From Mesorhizobium sp. AR10 (GTDB lineage: Bacteria; Pseudomonadota; Alphaproteobacteria; Rhizobiales; Rhizobiaceae): a DNA stretch of 64,000 nucleotides. The DNA is taken from NCBI RefSeq assembly GCF_024746795.1, contig NZ_CP080524.1, positions 1,302,001 to 1,366,000 on the forward strand, in the 5' to 3' direction. Made by a program: the position numbers and the translations under genes. The notes beneath the pieces are model-generated. The model did not search any database, had not been told where the DNA came from, and saw nothing but the letters and a program-made list of their open reading frames with translations. Every line of letters starts with the position of its first letter. The first letter of the stretch is position 1. Positions 43,546-53,400 of the stretch are shown in pieces.

Positions 43546-45114
43546 ATGAACAAGATTTCCCGCCGCGCTTTTGTCACCTCCGCGAGCGCCGTTGGGCTGC
43601 TCGGCGCTTCGGGCCTGGCACTGCCCTATTACTCGCGCGCCAATCAGCGGCCGGCCTTCACCCATGGCATCCAGTCGGGCGACGTCGACGCCACCAGCGG
43701 CATGGTGTGGACGCGCACGGATCGGCCGTCACGGGTCATGTTCGAAGTGTCGTCGACGGAAAGTTTCGCCAATGCCACCCGGCTGGCGCCGCTCGATACG
43801 TCGCCGGCCAGCGACTACACGGTGAAGCGGCTGCTTACCGACCTCGCCTCCGACCAGGACATCTTCTACCGCATGACAGCGGCCGATCTTGCCGACATCA
43901 ATGCCGTTTCCGAACCGATCACCGGCCGCTTCCGTACGGCGCCGGCATCCAAGCGCGACATCCGTTTCGCCTGGTCGGGCGATACCGCCGGTCAGGGTTG
44001 GGGCATCGACGATACCGGCATGAAGACCTACTCCACGATCGGCAAGCATACGCCCGACTTCTTCCTGCATTCGGGCGACACCATCTATGCCGACGGCCCG
44101 ATGAAGGACGAGGTCGATCTGCCGAGCGGCGGCAAGTGGAAGAACACCGTCCTCATCGACGAAAAGCGAAAGGTTGCGCAGACGCTGGACGAATACCGGG
44201 CGCAGTGGAAATACAACCTGATGGACAGCCACGTGCGGGGGCTCAGCGCCATCTGCCCGACCTTCTACCAGTGGGACGACCATGAGGTGGTGAACAACTG
44301 GTCGGATTCAAAGGACCTGACCGCTGACGACCGCTACTCGGAAAAATCCATCCATGTGCTGGCGGCACGCGCGGCGCGCGCCTTCCATGAGATGACGACG
44401 ATCCGCTACGAGCCGTCCGAACCCGGCCGCGTCTACCGAAAGATCGCCTATGGGCCGTTGCTCGACGTGTTCTTCCTCGACATGCGGTCCTATCGCGGCG
44501 CCAATGGCCCCGACATGCAGGATACGATGACGCCGCAATCGCGCATACTCGGCGAACAGCAGACGAAATGGCTGAAGCGCGAGCTGGCAAACTCCAACGC
44601 GACCTGGAAAATCATCGCCGCCGACATGCCGCTTGGCCTCATCGTCTGGAACGACGGCGCCAAGAAAGTTGGAGCCGAGGCGGTCAGCAATGGCGACAAT
44701 GGCCCGGCAAAGGGACGCGAGCTCGAGATCGCGGATCTTCTGCGCTACATCAAGAATGCCGGCATCGCCAACACCGTCTGGCTCACCGCCGACGTGCACT
44801 ACACGGCGGCGCATTACTACAACCCGGACAAGGCGCAGTTCCAGGATTTCAACCCGTTCTGGGAATTCGTCTCCGGCCCGATCCATGCCGGCACGTTCGG
44901 TCCCAACGATTTCGACATGACCTTCGGCCCGGAGCTGAAATTCATCAAGGCGCCGACCGCCGAGCAGGGGCAGAACCTGCCGCCGTCGGCCGGGCTGCAG
45001 TTTTTCGGCCTGGTCGACATCAACGGCGCCAGCGAACAGCTGACGGTGCGGCTGATGGATCGCGACGACAACGAGCTCTACAAGGTGACGCTCGATCCGG
45101 TGCGGTCGGCGTAA
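43546..45114 (+). CDS. phoD: PhoD-family alkaline phosphatase/phosphodiesterase
   Basis: A 522-aa Tat-exported (ISRRAFVTSASAVGLLGASG) metallophosphoesterase that releases phosphate from organic esters outside the cytoplasm. After an N-terminal PhoD_N domain (FTHGIQSGDVDATSGMVWTR), the metal site motifs are FLHSGDTIYADG, YQWDDHEVVNNW and TADVHYTAAH. ATG 43546 has an AGGAGA site. In rhizobia such genes are often phosphate-starvation regulated; no Pho box was found in the short leader, which is largely occupied by the palindrome. Confidence 0.9.
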   Translation: MNKISRRAFVTSASAVGLLGASGLALPYYSRANQRPAFTHGIQSGDVDATSGMVWTRTDRPSRVMFEVSSTESFANATRLAPLDTSPASDYTVKRLLTDLASDQDIFYRMTAADLADINAVSEPITGRFRTAPASKRDIRFAWSGDTAGQGWGIDDTGMKTYSTIGKHTPDFFLHSGDTIYADGPMKDEVDLPSGGKWKNTVLIDEKRKVAQTLDEYRAQWKYNLMDSHVRGLSAICPTFYQWDDHEVVNNWSDSKDLTADDRYSEKSIHVLAARAARAFHEMTTIRYEPSEPGRVYRKIAYGPLLDVFFLDMRSYRGANGPDMQDTMTPQSRILGEQQTKWLKRELANSNATWKIIAADMPLGLIVWNDGAKKVGAEAVSNGDNGPAKGRELEIADLLRYIKNAGIANTVWLTADVHYTAAHYYNPDKAQFQDFNPFWEFVSGPIHAGTFGPNDFDMTFGPELKFIKAPTAEQGQNLPPSAGLQFFGLVDINGASEQLTVRLMDRDDNELYKVTLDPVRSA

Positions 45115-45118
45115 GCCA

Positions 45119-45167
45119 GACCATGATCCCGAAAAGTGGAGACCGGTTTTCGGACAAGATCATGGTC
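45119..45167. repeat. Rhizobial palindromic element (ATGATCCCGAAAAG type)
   Basis: Outer arms GACCATGATC/GATCATGGTC and inner CCGAAAA/TTTTCGG form a nested palindrome just after the phoD stop. A second copy is at 49226-49273. Confidence 0.85.
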
Positions 45168-45179
45168 GAACAAGAAGGT

Positions 45180-45220
45180 AGAGCCCCATCCCCGATTCTA
45201 TCGGGGTGGGATCAGGCTCT
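45180..45220. terminator. Nested hairpin, probable bidirectional terminator
   Basis: Outer stem AGAGCC/GGCTCT and inner stem CCCCGA/TCGGGG around TTCTA. It lies between the convergent phoD gene and the small minus-strand gene, whose stop overlaps the right arm. Confidence 0.6.
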
Positions 45221-45500
45221 AGTCTGGATAACAAGCCGTGGGAATGTTGGGCCAGACCGCGCTGTCGCAGCCGGCGGCATCCTGCCGCTGCTTGAAGGCG
45301 GCACTGACTGGTCCGGTCACCACCGGGTCCACGCCATCGGGGGCGTCCGCAAAAAGCTGCTCTGCCGTTTGCGTATCGGACGACAGGGCCGGCCGCGCCT
45401 CTTTCAGCGTTGCGGCCGATTGCGCGGCGCCTATAGCGAGGATGACGGCGAGGGCTGCCCACCCCACGATCTGCCGGATTCTGATGACTTGATCGGTCAT
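45219..45500 (-). CDS. Small hypothetical membrane/exported protein
   Basis: A 93-aa protein with one hydrophobic N-terminal segment (IVGWAALAVILAIGAAQSAA), likely a signal anchor, and a Cys-containing end (GCDSAVWPNIPTACYPD). No family assigned. ATG 45500 (MTDQVIRI) is preferred over the frame's earlier start. Divergent from typA. Confidence 0.65.
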   Translation of the reverse strand: MTDQVIRIRQIVGWAALAVILAIGAAQSAATLKEARPALSSDTQTAEQLFADAPDGVDPVVTGPVSAAFKQRQDAAGCDSAVWPNIPTACYPD

Positions 45501-45697
45501 GAAGGTCGAACTGCTCGGGCCCCGAAAGGTTCCCGCCTTGGTTAATGAAATCATTTCACACGCGGATGTTTAAGATTTGATGAGTATTTGGTGACGAGCC
45601 GCCTCTTTCGCAATTGCGAAAAACCCTGTATGAGCCGCGCAACCGAAAGAGGCAGCGCCTTTTGGCCTGCTGCCTGCAACGCTCCCGAGACCACAAC

Positions 45698-47527
45698 ATG
45701 AAAATTCGTAATATCGCGATCATCGCGCACGTCGACCATGGAAAAACCACCCTCGTCGACCAGCTTTTGAGGCAATCCGGCTCTTTCCGCGACAATCAGC
45801 GCGTCGCCGAGCGCGCCATGGATTCGAACGACCTCGAAAAGGAACGCGGCATCACCATCCTGGCCAAGGCGACCTCGGTTGACTGGAAGGATACCCGCAT
45901 CAACATCGTCGACACCCCCGGCCACGCCGATTTCGGCGGTGAGGTCGAGCGCATCCTGTCGATGGTGGATTCGGCCATTGTGCTGGTCGACGCCGCCGAA
46001 GGGCCGATGCCACAGACAAAATTCGTCGTCGGCAAGGCGCTCAAGGTCGGCCTGAAGCCGATCGTCGTCATCAACAAGATCGACCGGCCGGACGCCCGCC
46101 ATGTCGAGGTGGTCAACGAAGTGTTCGACCTGTTTGCAGCACTTGATGCTACCGACGAACAGCTCGACTTCCCGATTCTCTACGGTTCAGGCCGCGATGG
46201 CTGGGTTTCCGAGAATCCCGAAGGCCCCAAGGACCAGGGCCTGGCGCCGCTGTTCGATCTCGTCATCAAGCATGTGCCCGCGCCGACCGTTCACCCCGGC
46301 CCGTTCCGCATGATCGGCACCATTCTTGAAGCCAATCCGTTCCTTGGCCGCATCATCACCGGCCGCATCGAATCCGGCACGTTGAAATCCAACCAGCCGG
46401 TCAAGGTGCTGCACCATGACGGCACGCTGGTCGAAACCGGCCGCATCTCCAAGATCCTCGCTTTCCGCGGCCTCGAGCGCCAGCCGATCGAAGAGGCGCA
46501 GGCGGGTGACATCGTCGCCATTGCCGGCCTGTCGAAAGGAACCGTCGCCGACACCTTCTGCGATCCGGCGGTGACCGAGCCGCTGCATGCGCAGCCGATC
46601 GATCCGCCGACCGTGACCATGTCCTTCCTCGTCAACGATAGTCCGCTGGCCGGCACGGAGGGCGACAAGGTGACCAGCCGCGTCATCCGCGACCGCCTGC
46701 TGCGCGAGGCCGAAGGCAATGTGGCGCTGAAGATCGAGGAATCGCCGGACAAGGATTCGTTCTTCGTCTCCGGCCGCGGCGAATTGCAGCTTGCCGTGCT
46801 GATCGAGACGATGCGCCGCGAAGGTTTTGAGATCGCCGTGTCGCGGCCACGTGTCGTCATGCAGAAGGGCGAAAACGGTGAAATGCTCGAGCCGGTCGAG
46901 GAAGTCGTCATCGACGTCGACGAGGAGCATGCTGGCATCGTCGTGCAGAAGATGTCGGAGCGCAAGGCCGAGATGGTCGAGTTGCGCCCGTCCGGCGGCA
47001 ATCGCCAGCGCATCGTCTTCCACGCACCGACGCGCGGCCTGATCGGCTACCAGTCGGAACTGTTGACCGATACGCGCGGCACCGCCGTGATGAACCGGCT
47101 GTTCCATGCCTACGAGCCCTACAAGGGCGAATTGCCCGGCCGCATCAATGGCGTGCTGATCTCCAACGAGCAGGGTGAGGCGGTGGCCTACGCCATGTGG
47201 AACCTCGAAGACCGCGGCCCGATGGTCATCGACCCGGGCGTCAAGGTCTATCAGGGCATGATCATCGGCATCCATTCACGCGACAACGACCTCGAAGTGA
47301 ACGTGCTGAAGGGCAAGAAGCTGACCAACATCCGCGCCGCCGGCAAGGACGAAGCGGTGAAGCTGACGCCGCCGATCCGCATGACGCTGGAGAAGGCTTT
47401 GGCCTGGATCCAGGACGACGAGTTGGTTGAGGTGACGCCGAAGACCATCCGCCTGCGCAAGCTTTATCTCGACCCGAACGAGCGCAAGCGCTTCGAGAAG
47501 TCGGCGAAAGTTGCCGGCGCGGCGTAA
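45698..47527 (+). CDS. typA: Ribosome-associated GTPase TypA/BipA
   Basis: A 609-aa translational GTPase of the EF-G/LepA class that binds 70S ribosomes and assists 50S assembly and stress adaptation. G motifs: [11 protein letters not shown] near residue 10, RGITI near 49, [11 protein letters not shown] near 73 and NKID near 127; domains II, III, V and the BipA-specific C-terminal domain follow ([31 protein letters not shown]). ATG 45698 is chosen over the upstream frame. A strong terminator follows. Confidence 0.97.
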   Translation: MKIRNIAIIAHVDHGKTTLVDQLLRQSGSFRDNQRVAERAMDSNDLEKERGITILAKATSVDWKDTRINIVDTPGHADFGGEVERILSMVDSAIVLVDAAEGPMPQTKFVVGKALKVGLKPIVVINKIDRPDARHVEVVNEVFDLFAALDATDEQLDFPILYGSGRDGWVSENPEGPKDQGLAPLFDLVIKHVPAPTVHPGPFRMIGTILEANPFLGRIITGRIESGTLKSNQPVKVLHHDGTLVETGRISKILAFRGLERQPIEEAQAGDIVAIAGLSKGTVADTFCDPAVTEPLHAQPIDPPTVTMSFLVNDSPLAGTEGDKVTSRVIRDRLLREAEGNVALKIEESPDKDSFFVSGRGELQLAVLIETMRREGFEIAVSRPRVVMQKGENGEMLEPVEEVVIDVDEEHAGIVVQKMSERKAEMVELRPSGGNRQRIVFHAPTRGLIGYQSELLTDTRGTAVMNRLFHAYEPYKGELPGRINGVLISNEQGEAVAYAMWNLEDRGPMVIDPGVKVYQGMIIGIHSRDNDLEVNVLKGKKLTNIRAAGKDEAVKLTPPIRMTLEKALAWIQDDELVEVTPKTIRLRKLYLDPNERKRFEKSAKVAGAA

Positions 47528-47553
47528 GTTTTTCTCTTCGTTGAAGGGGTGCC

Positions 47554-47590
47554 GGGAGGGAGCACATGTGTGCTCCCTCCCTTATTTTAT
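47554..47590. terminator. Strong bidirectional terminator after typA
   Basis: A 13-bp perfect stem (GGGAGGGAGCACA with its complement, 2-base loop) followed by TTATTTTAT. The TAA of the convergent DUF1062 gene lies in the T-rich tract. Confidence 0.9.
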
Positions 47591-48213
47591 CCGCCGGCGG
47601 CCGAGATGATGGCTTCGCGATCGGGCTCGCCGGCCAGATCGATGCGGATCGCCGTTCCCTCGCGGGCAGGCTTGCGCAAGGCTTTGGCTCCCTCCGGGTC
47701 AATGATGAGCCGCCGCCGCTCCTCCAGCGCCTGAAGCCGCGATCGCGAGACGCCGAGTTCGTTGGCAAGCAACCGGTCGAGCCGCAGCGATGTCGGCATT
47801 TCGAGTGCGAGTTGAAGCTCCAGGGCGGTCATGTTTTCCTCGATGTCGCCGAGCATCTGCTTGTGAACGGCGACTTCGGGAAATTCTTCGACGCGCCCAA
47901 CGCTGTTTCGTAGGGCAACGACATCGAAGGCATGACGACGCGCCAGCGCCGGGTCATTGCTTTCCAGCGCTTGCAGCAATTCGGGCGCGATGTCGCGGCG
48001 GTTGCAGCGTTCCAGAATGCCAAAGTTCCAGGAGTTGTCGCAATCGACGCAGCGGTAGATCAGCCACACGTCGATGCGTTTGCCATTGGCGTTGACGCGG
48101 AATTTCCAGCTGCAGCGGTAGGCCTTCACGCCACCGCAGCGATTGCAGTTGATGAGAGGTCGAGGCGCTGTTTTGGCTGCGATCGCCCAGCGGATACGCA
48201 GGTGTCCAGACAT
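47587..48213 (-). CDS. DUF1062 domain protein
   Basis: A 208-aa cytoplasmic protein. Two Cys pairs, CNRCGG (near 23-26) and CVDCDN (near 55-58), form a probable zinc ribbon, followed by a helical region and the SRSRLQALEERRRLIIDPEG segment. DUF1062 proteins have no proven function; a nucleic-acid role is possible from the zinc ribbon and the S4-like tail. Convergent with typA. Confidence 0.82.
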   Translation of the reverse strand: MSGHLRIRWAIAAKTAPRPLINCNRCGGVKAYRCSWKFRVNANGKRIDVWLIYRCVDCDNSWNFGILERCNRRDIAPELLQALESNDPALARRHAFDVVALRNSVGRVEEFPEVAVHKQMLGDIEENMTALELQLALEMPTSLRLDRLLANELGVSRSRLQALEERRRLIIDPEGAKALRKPAREGTAIRIDLAGEPDREAIISAAGG

Positions 48214-48612
48214 GCCGATAAGCCCTTCCCGTCGGGAAGTTCATCAAGTCGGCGAGGTCGAAGTGCCCCTGCGGGCTCGGCGTGGCGAGAAAGCTGCAGC
48301 GATTGGAAAACAGGCGTCGCGGGTGATAGAACGCGACAGCGATTCAGCAGTGCCAAACCGGTCTCGAACCGCCACCCTTGAGGAACACATGATGTGAAAA
48401 CAGGCGTCGCCAAGCGGCGCCGTGCGATATGTCGGGGGAGTTGACGAGACCGGCGGTTACTGAGGCAAAGTGAAGCTCAAAATTGTGTCGGGACGGCACT
48501 TCTAGCCTGCGGGATATCGGGCCGACAAGCCCCCTCTTTCATCGACGCTACCGCCGCCGGAACACTTCGGCTAATATTGAAACAGCTGAAATCTCAAACA
48601 AAGATCACGCCC
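48214..48612. other. Intergenic region with a 15-bp direct repeat
   Basis: About 400 bases with no convincing gene. It must hold the promoters of the divergent DUF1062 and lysE genes. The sequence GAAAACAGGCGTCGC occurs at 48306-48320 and again at 48396-48410, in the same direction. Confidence 0.6.
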
Positions 48613-49227
48613 ATGCACGTCACTTCGCTTCTGATCTTCGCCGCAGCCCTTTTCGTTGCCGCCGGTTCGCCCGGCCCGTCGATCGCCGCACTTGTGGCGC
48701 GGGTGATCGCGAAGGGGTTTCGCGACGTGTTCCCGTTTCTGCTCGCCATGTGGATCGGCGAAGGCATCTGGCTGTCGCTGGCAGTGTTCGGGCTGGCGGT
48801 GGTGGCGCAGACCTTCCATTTCGCCTTCGTCGTGGTGAAGTGGGTCGGCGTCGCCTATCTCGCCTGGCTGGCCTGGAAGATGTGGACCGCCCCTGTCGAA
48901 GCGGGCGAGGGCGAGATGCCGCGTGAGGATTCAGCCGTCAAACTGTTCTTCGCCGGCATGGCGGTGACGCTCGGCAATCCCAAGATCATGATGTTCTATC
49001 TGGCGTTGCTGCCGACAATCATCGACCTCGCCGCAGTCAGCGTCATCGGCTGGGTCGAGCTGACGCTGACCATGGCGGTGGTTCTCATCGCCATCGATCT
49101 CGCCTGGGTGCTCGCCGCATCGCAGGCGCGCAAACTGTTGAAGAGCAAGCGGGCGATGAAGATCGCCAACCGCATCAGCGCCGGCACCATGGCCGGCGCC
49201 GCGGCCGCGATAGCGGTGCGGTCCTGA
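48613..49227 (+). CDS. LysE-family amino acid exporter
   Basis: A 204-aa inner-membrane translocator with six hydrophobic helices and the LysE/RhtB opening (LLIFAAALFVAAGSPGPSIAALVAR, with the conserved SPGP). It exports amino acids or derivatives; substrate unknown. ATG 48613 is used; a TTG at 48577 would add 12 residues. Its stop is the first base group of a palindromic repeat. Confidence 0.9.
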   Translation: MHVTSLLIFAAALFVAAGSPGPSIAALVARVIAKGFRDVFPFLLAMWIGEGIWLSLAVFGLAVVAQTFHFAFVVVKWVGVAYLAWLAWKMWTAPVEAGEGEMPREDSAVKLFFAGMAVTLGNPKIMMFYLALLPTIIDLAAVSVIGWVELTLTMAVVLIAIDLAWVLAASQARKLLKSKRAMKIANRISAGTMAGAAAAIAVRS

Positions 49228-49273
49228 GCATGATCCCGAAAAGTGGGAACCGGTTTTCGGAAAGATCATGCTC
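49226..49273. repeat. Rhizobial palindromic element (ATGATCCCGAAAAG type), second copy
   Basis: Arms GAGCATGATC/GATCATGCTC and inner CCGAAAA/TTTTCGG, very similar to 45119-45167. It overlaps the lysE stop codon and probably serves as its transcript end. Confidence 0.88.
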
Positions 49274-49287
49274 AAACAAACGGAGCG

Positions 49288-49611
49288 TCACGCCATATTG
49301 ATGATCGGCGCGATCTCGACGCTGAAAGCCGGGTCCATCAGGATAGGACAATCCTTGGCCTTGGCGACGGCATCGTCGATGTCCCTCGCTTCGATGATCG
49401 TATAACCAGCGGTCGGATTGCTGCCGCCATTGTTCTCGATCTTGCCGCCGGGCAGCACCGTCTTCGACATGCCGACCGGATTGCCGCCGTCGACCACGGA
49501 CGAGCCGAGCTTGCCGTACCAGCCGTTCCAGGCATCCACTGCCGCTTTCCGCTCGGCCTCGTCGGTCGGCATCTTGCCCGAGCCGTGATAGACGTAGAGA
49601 AACTTCGCCAT
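49288..49611 (-). CDS. YciI-like protein
   Basis: A 107-aa small protein with the YCII/DGPF-like ferredoxin fold pattern (FLYVYHGSGKMPTDEAERKAAVDAWNGWYGKLG, then GYTIIEARDIDDAVAKAKDCPIL and a closing VEIAPI). Family members are small putative catabolic or detoxification proteins. A clear GGAGGAGAAC site precedes the ATG. Function unknown. Confidence 0.8.
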   Translation of the reverse strand: MAKFLYVYHGSGKMPTDEAERKAAVDAWNGWYGKLGSSVVDGGNPVGMSKTVLPGGKIENNGGSNPTAGYTIIEARDIDDAVAKAKDCPILMDPAFSVEIAPIINMA

Positions 49612-49748
49612 GTTCTCCTCCCTTGATCAGCGGCATCGAACCGGCATGCGGTCACGCCGCAGACCGATCATCGGACCAAAATGGCGAACAGGCAATGAGA
49701 ATGCGCAATCGCTAGTATTCGGTGCGACTGGGTGGCCGTAGCTGGCCG

Positions 49749-50312
49749 CTATCGCGCCATGGCGTGGTATTCATCGTTCGGGCGCATGTCGATTGCCGCC
49801 GCCACCCGGTTCGACATGTTGAAGAAGGCGGCGGTCGAAGCGATGTCCCAGATGTCGCGGTCGGAAAAGCCGGCCTGGCGTAGTGCCGCCCGGTCGGCCT
49901 CGACGATCTTTGCCGGCTGTTCGGTCAGCTTCACCGCGAATTCGAGCATCGCTGTCTGTCTGGCGGAAAGGTCGGCGGCGCGAAAATTCATCACCATCAT
50001 CTCGCCCAAGGCCGGGTCGCCGGAAAGCTGGCGCACCGCCGCGCCATGCGCGGTCAGGCAATAGTAGCAATGGTTGATGGAGGAGACGACGACAGCGATC
50101 ATCTCGCGCTCGAGCTTCGACAGGCCGGAGTCGCCCAGCATCAAATCATTATACGTGTCGGTGAAGGCGCGCAGTTTCTTCTCGTCGAAGGCGTAGGCCA
50201 GGAGCACATTAGGGACGAGGCCGAGCTTCTCCTCGCATTTGGCGAAATAGGCTTTTGTCGCTTCGCTCAGCTCCGCGGGTGCGAGGTCAAGCGCGCTGAT
50301 TTTGCCGGTCAT
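49749..50312 (-). CDS. AhpD-like peroxidase-related protein (carboxymuconolactone decarboxylase fold)
   Basis: A 187-aa helical protein with the redox CxxC motif in SSINHCYYCLTAHGAAVRQL (near residues 84-103) and the adjacent His, as in AhpD-type alkylhydroperoxidases. It probably reduces organic hydroperoxides or a partner thiol. The frame begins at 50336, but ATG 50312 has AAGGAGA at a good distance and is preferred. Divergent from the glutamate dehydrogenase gene. Confidence 0.87.
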   Translation of the reverse strand: MTGKISALDLAPAELSEATKAYFAKCEEKLGLVPNVLLAYAFDEKKLRAFTDTYNDLMLGDSGLSKLEREMIAVVVSSINHCYYCLTAHGAAVRQLSGDPALGEMMVMNFRAADLSARQTAMLEFAVKLTEQPAKIVEADRAALRQAGFSDRDIWDIASTAAFFNMSNRVAAAIDMRPNDEYHAMAR

Positions 50313-50450
50313 CGGCCATTTCTCCTTGTTCGTCACTGATTTTGCCGCCGAATTCCGACATTTCGTCGCAAGCCGTCAAACCTTTGTCGCCAAATACCGG
50401 TCATCTGCTACCATAGTCGCAAAAGCATATGACGGGAGGGAATTAGCACT

Positions 50451-53400
50451 ATGGCCAGCCTGAAAACCGCAAGCCAGTCGAAAAAGACGAGTCCGGTAAA
50501 GGGAGGCACGGTAAAGGGGAGCGAAAAGCCCGGCAGGCTCGCCGACTATCTGCTCGCCCGGGCGCCGGCCGAGGATGTCGCGGCCTATGATGCAGCCGAT
50601 CTCGAACGCGCCGCCGACCTTGCTGGGCGCGCCATCGCCAAACACAGAAAGGGCGATTGCGTCGTCGCCATAGACGTCGATTCCGGTGTCGTGCGCCAGG
50701 GTCGGCCGCTGACCGTAGTTACCGTCGTCAACGACAACATGCCTTTCCTGTTCGATTCGATCCTCGGCGAAATCACTGAGAGCGCCGGCGAGCCGCTGCT
50801 GGTAACCCATCCGGTCATCGTCGTCAGGCACGGCAAGAGCGGTGTCGATGAAATCCTCGGCGATGGCGGCTTTGCCAAGGGCGACGACAGCCATGACCGG
50901 CTGAGTGTCATCCACGTCCATATTGGCCGCCTGTCAGTTGACCAGGCCGAGGCCCTGGCCGGACGGCTGAAGAAGATACTCACCCAGGTGCGCGCCGCCG
51001 TCACCGACTGGAAGCCGATGCTGGCCCGTCTCGACCAGGCGATCTCGGAATTCCGCTATGCGCCGGTGCCGCTCGACAAGGCTAGCGTCACCGAGGCGAT
51101 CGCCTTCCTCGAATGGCTGCGCGACGACAATTTCACCTTCCTCGGCATGCGCGAGTTCAAATATACCGGCGGCGAAAAGAGCGGCACGCTGGAACGCGCC
51201 GAAAAACCCGGCCTCGGCATCCTGTCCGATCCCGACGTGCTGGTGCTGCGGCGCGGCACCGAAGCGGTGACGACGACGCCGGAAATCCGCGCCTTCCTGC
51301 ACGGGCCGGAACCGCTGATCGTCACCAAGGCCAACGCCAAGTCGGCGGTGCACCGGCGCATCTATCTCGATTACATCGGCGTCAAGACCTACACCGCCAA
51401 GGGCGTGCTTTCGGGCGAACTGCGGATGGTCGGCCTGTTCACCTCGACCGCATACACGCGCTCGGTGATGAAGATCCCCTATCTGCGCTCGAAGGCGGGA
51501 ACCATCATCGCCAAGTCCGGCTTCAATCCGGGCGATCACTCCGGCAAGGCGCTGATCAACGTGCTGGAGAGCTATCCGCGCGACGAACTGTTCCAGGTCC
51601 CGGTGCCGATCCTGCGCAAGCACGCCGAAGCCATATTGGGGTTGGTCGAACGGCCGCGCGTCAGAGCGCTGGTGCGCGCCGACCAGTTCGACCGCTTCGT
51701 CTCGATCCTCGTCTTCGTGCCGCGCGACCGCTACGACAGTGTCGTGCGCGAGAAGGTCGGTGCCTATCTGAAGACGGTGTTCGAAGGCCGGCTGTCTGCC
51801 TATTACCCGGCCTTCCCGGAAGGCGGGCTGGCGCGCGTGCATTTCATCATCGGCCGCTCAGGCGGCAAGACGCCGAAAATCGAACAGGCGACGATCGAGG
51901 CGGCGATCCGCGACATCGTGCGGACCTGGGACGACGCTCTGCGCGAAACCGCGGCAGAGACCGGCGCCGATGCGGCGCTCACCGCCATCGCCTCGCGGTT
52001 TTCGGAAAGCTACCGCGACAGTTTCCCGCCGGCGGTGGCACTAACGGATGCCGGGCGCATCGCCAAGATCAACGCTGCCAATCCGATCGCCATCGACTAT
52101 TACCGGCATGCCGACCAGAAGCCGCATCAGGCGGCATTGAAGATCTTTCATCACGCCAGCCCGGTGGCGCTGTCGCGGCGGGTGCCGGTGCTGGAAAACA
52201 TCGGCTTCCGCGTCATCAGCGAGCGCACCTTCGAGGTTGGCGACGATCAATCCGGCATGGTCTTCGTGCACGACATGGAGTTGGAGAACAGCTACGGCAA
52301 GCCGATAGACCTTGGCGATGGCGGCGCGCTGTTCGAGGACGCGTTCCTGTCGGTCTGGCGTGGCGATATCGACAATGACGGTTACAACGGCCTTGCCCAG
52401 ACTGCCGGCCTGTGGTCGGGCGAAGTCACCATCCTGCGCGCCTATGGCCGCTACCTGCAGCAGGTCGGCATCCCGCAGAGCCAGGACTTCATCGCCGCGG
52501 CGCTCAACCGCTATCCCGACATCGCGCGCGGCCTGCATGCGCTGTTCATCGCCCGCCTCGGACCGACAGCGGAAGGGGAAGGCGTGGTGGCGGCCAAGCA
52601 TCTTAAGGCCAAGATCAAGGACGCTCTGGAAGACGTTCCCAACATCGATGACGACACCATCATCCGCCGCTATCTGAACCTGATCGAAGCCTCGTTGCGC
52701 ACCAATCATTTCGTTGCCGATACGAAAGAGAAAGGCCAGTCGCTGGCCATAAAACTCGATTCGCATGCGGTCGACGGGCTGCCGGCGCCGCGGCCATGGC
52801 GGGAAATCTTCGTCTACGGCTCCGAGGTCGAGGGCGTGCATCTGCGCTTCGGCCCGGTCGCCCGCGGTGGTCTGCGCTGGTCGGACCGCGCCCAGGACTA
52901 TCGCACCGAGGTGCTCGGCTTGGTGAAGGCGCAGCAGGTCAAGAATGCGGTGATCGTGCCGGTCGGCGCCAAGGGCGGCTTCTATCCGAAGAAGCTGCCG
53001 ATGAGCGCCGGTCGCGACGCCATCTTCGAAGCCGGCACGTCGGCTTACAAGAACTACGTCTCCAGCCTGTTGTCGATCACCGACAATATCGGCCTCGACG
53101 ACGTCATTCCGCCGGCCGGCGTTGTGCGGCGCGACCAGGACGATCCCTATTTCGTCGTCGCCGCTGACAAGGGCACGGCGACCTTCTCCGACACCGCCAA
53201 CGCCATCAGCGAGAAGCATGGTTTCTGGCTCGACGACGCTTTCGCCAGCGGCGGCTCGGCCGGCTACGACCACAAGAAGATGGGCATCACCGCCAAGGGC
53301 GCCTGGGAAGCGGTGAAGCGGCATTTCCGCGAGATGAACCGCGACATCCAGACCACGCCCTTCACCGTCGTCGGCGTCGGCGACATGTCGGGCGACGTGT

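Noticed and set aside
44568..45545. A 325-codon frame overlapping the phoD end
   Set aside because: It runs through phoD in another frame and over the palindrome and hairpin; there is no start signal.
48306..48410. The 15-bp direct repeat as a target-site duplication of an insertion
   Set aside because: The 75 bases between the copies hold no inverted ends or transposase remnant, and 15 bp is long for a duplication; left as a simple repeat.
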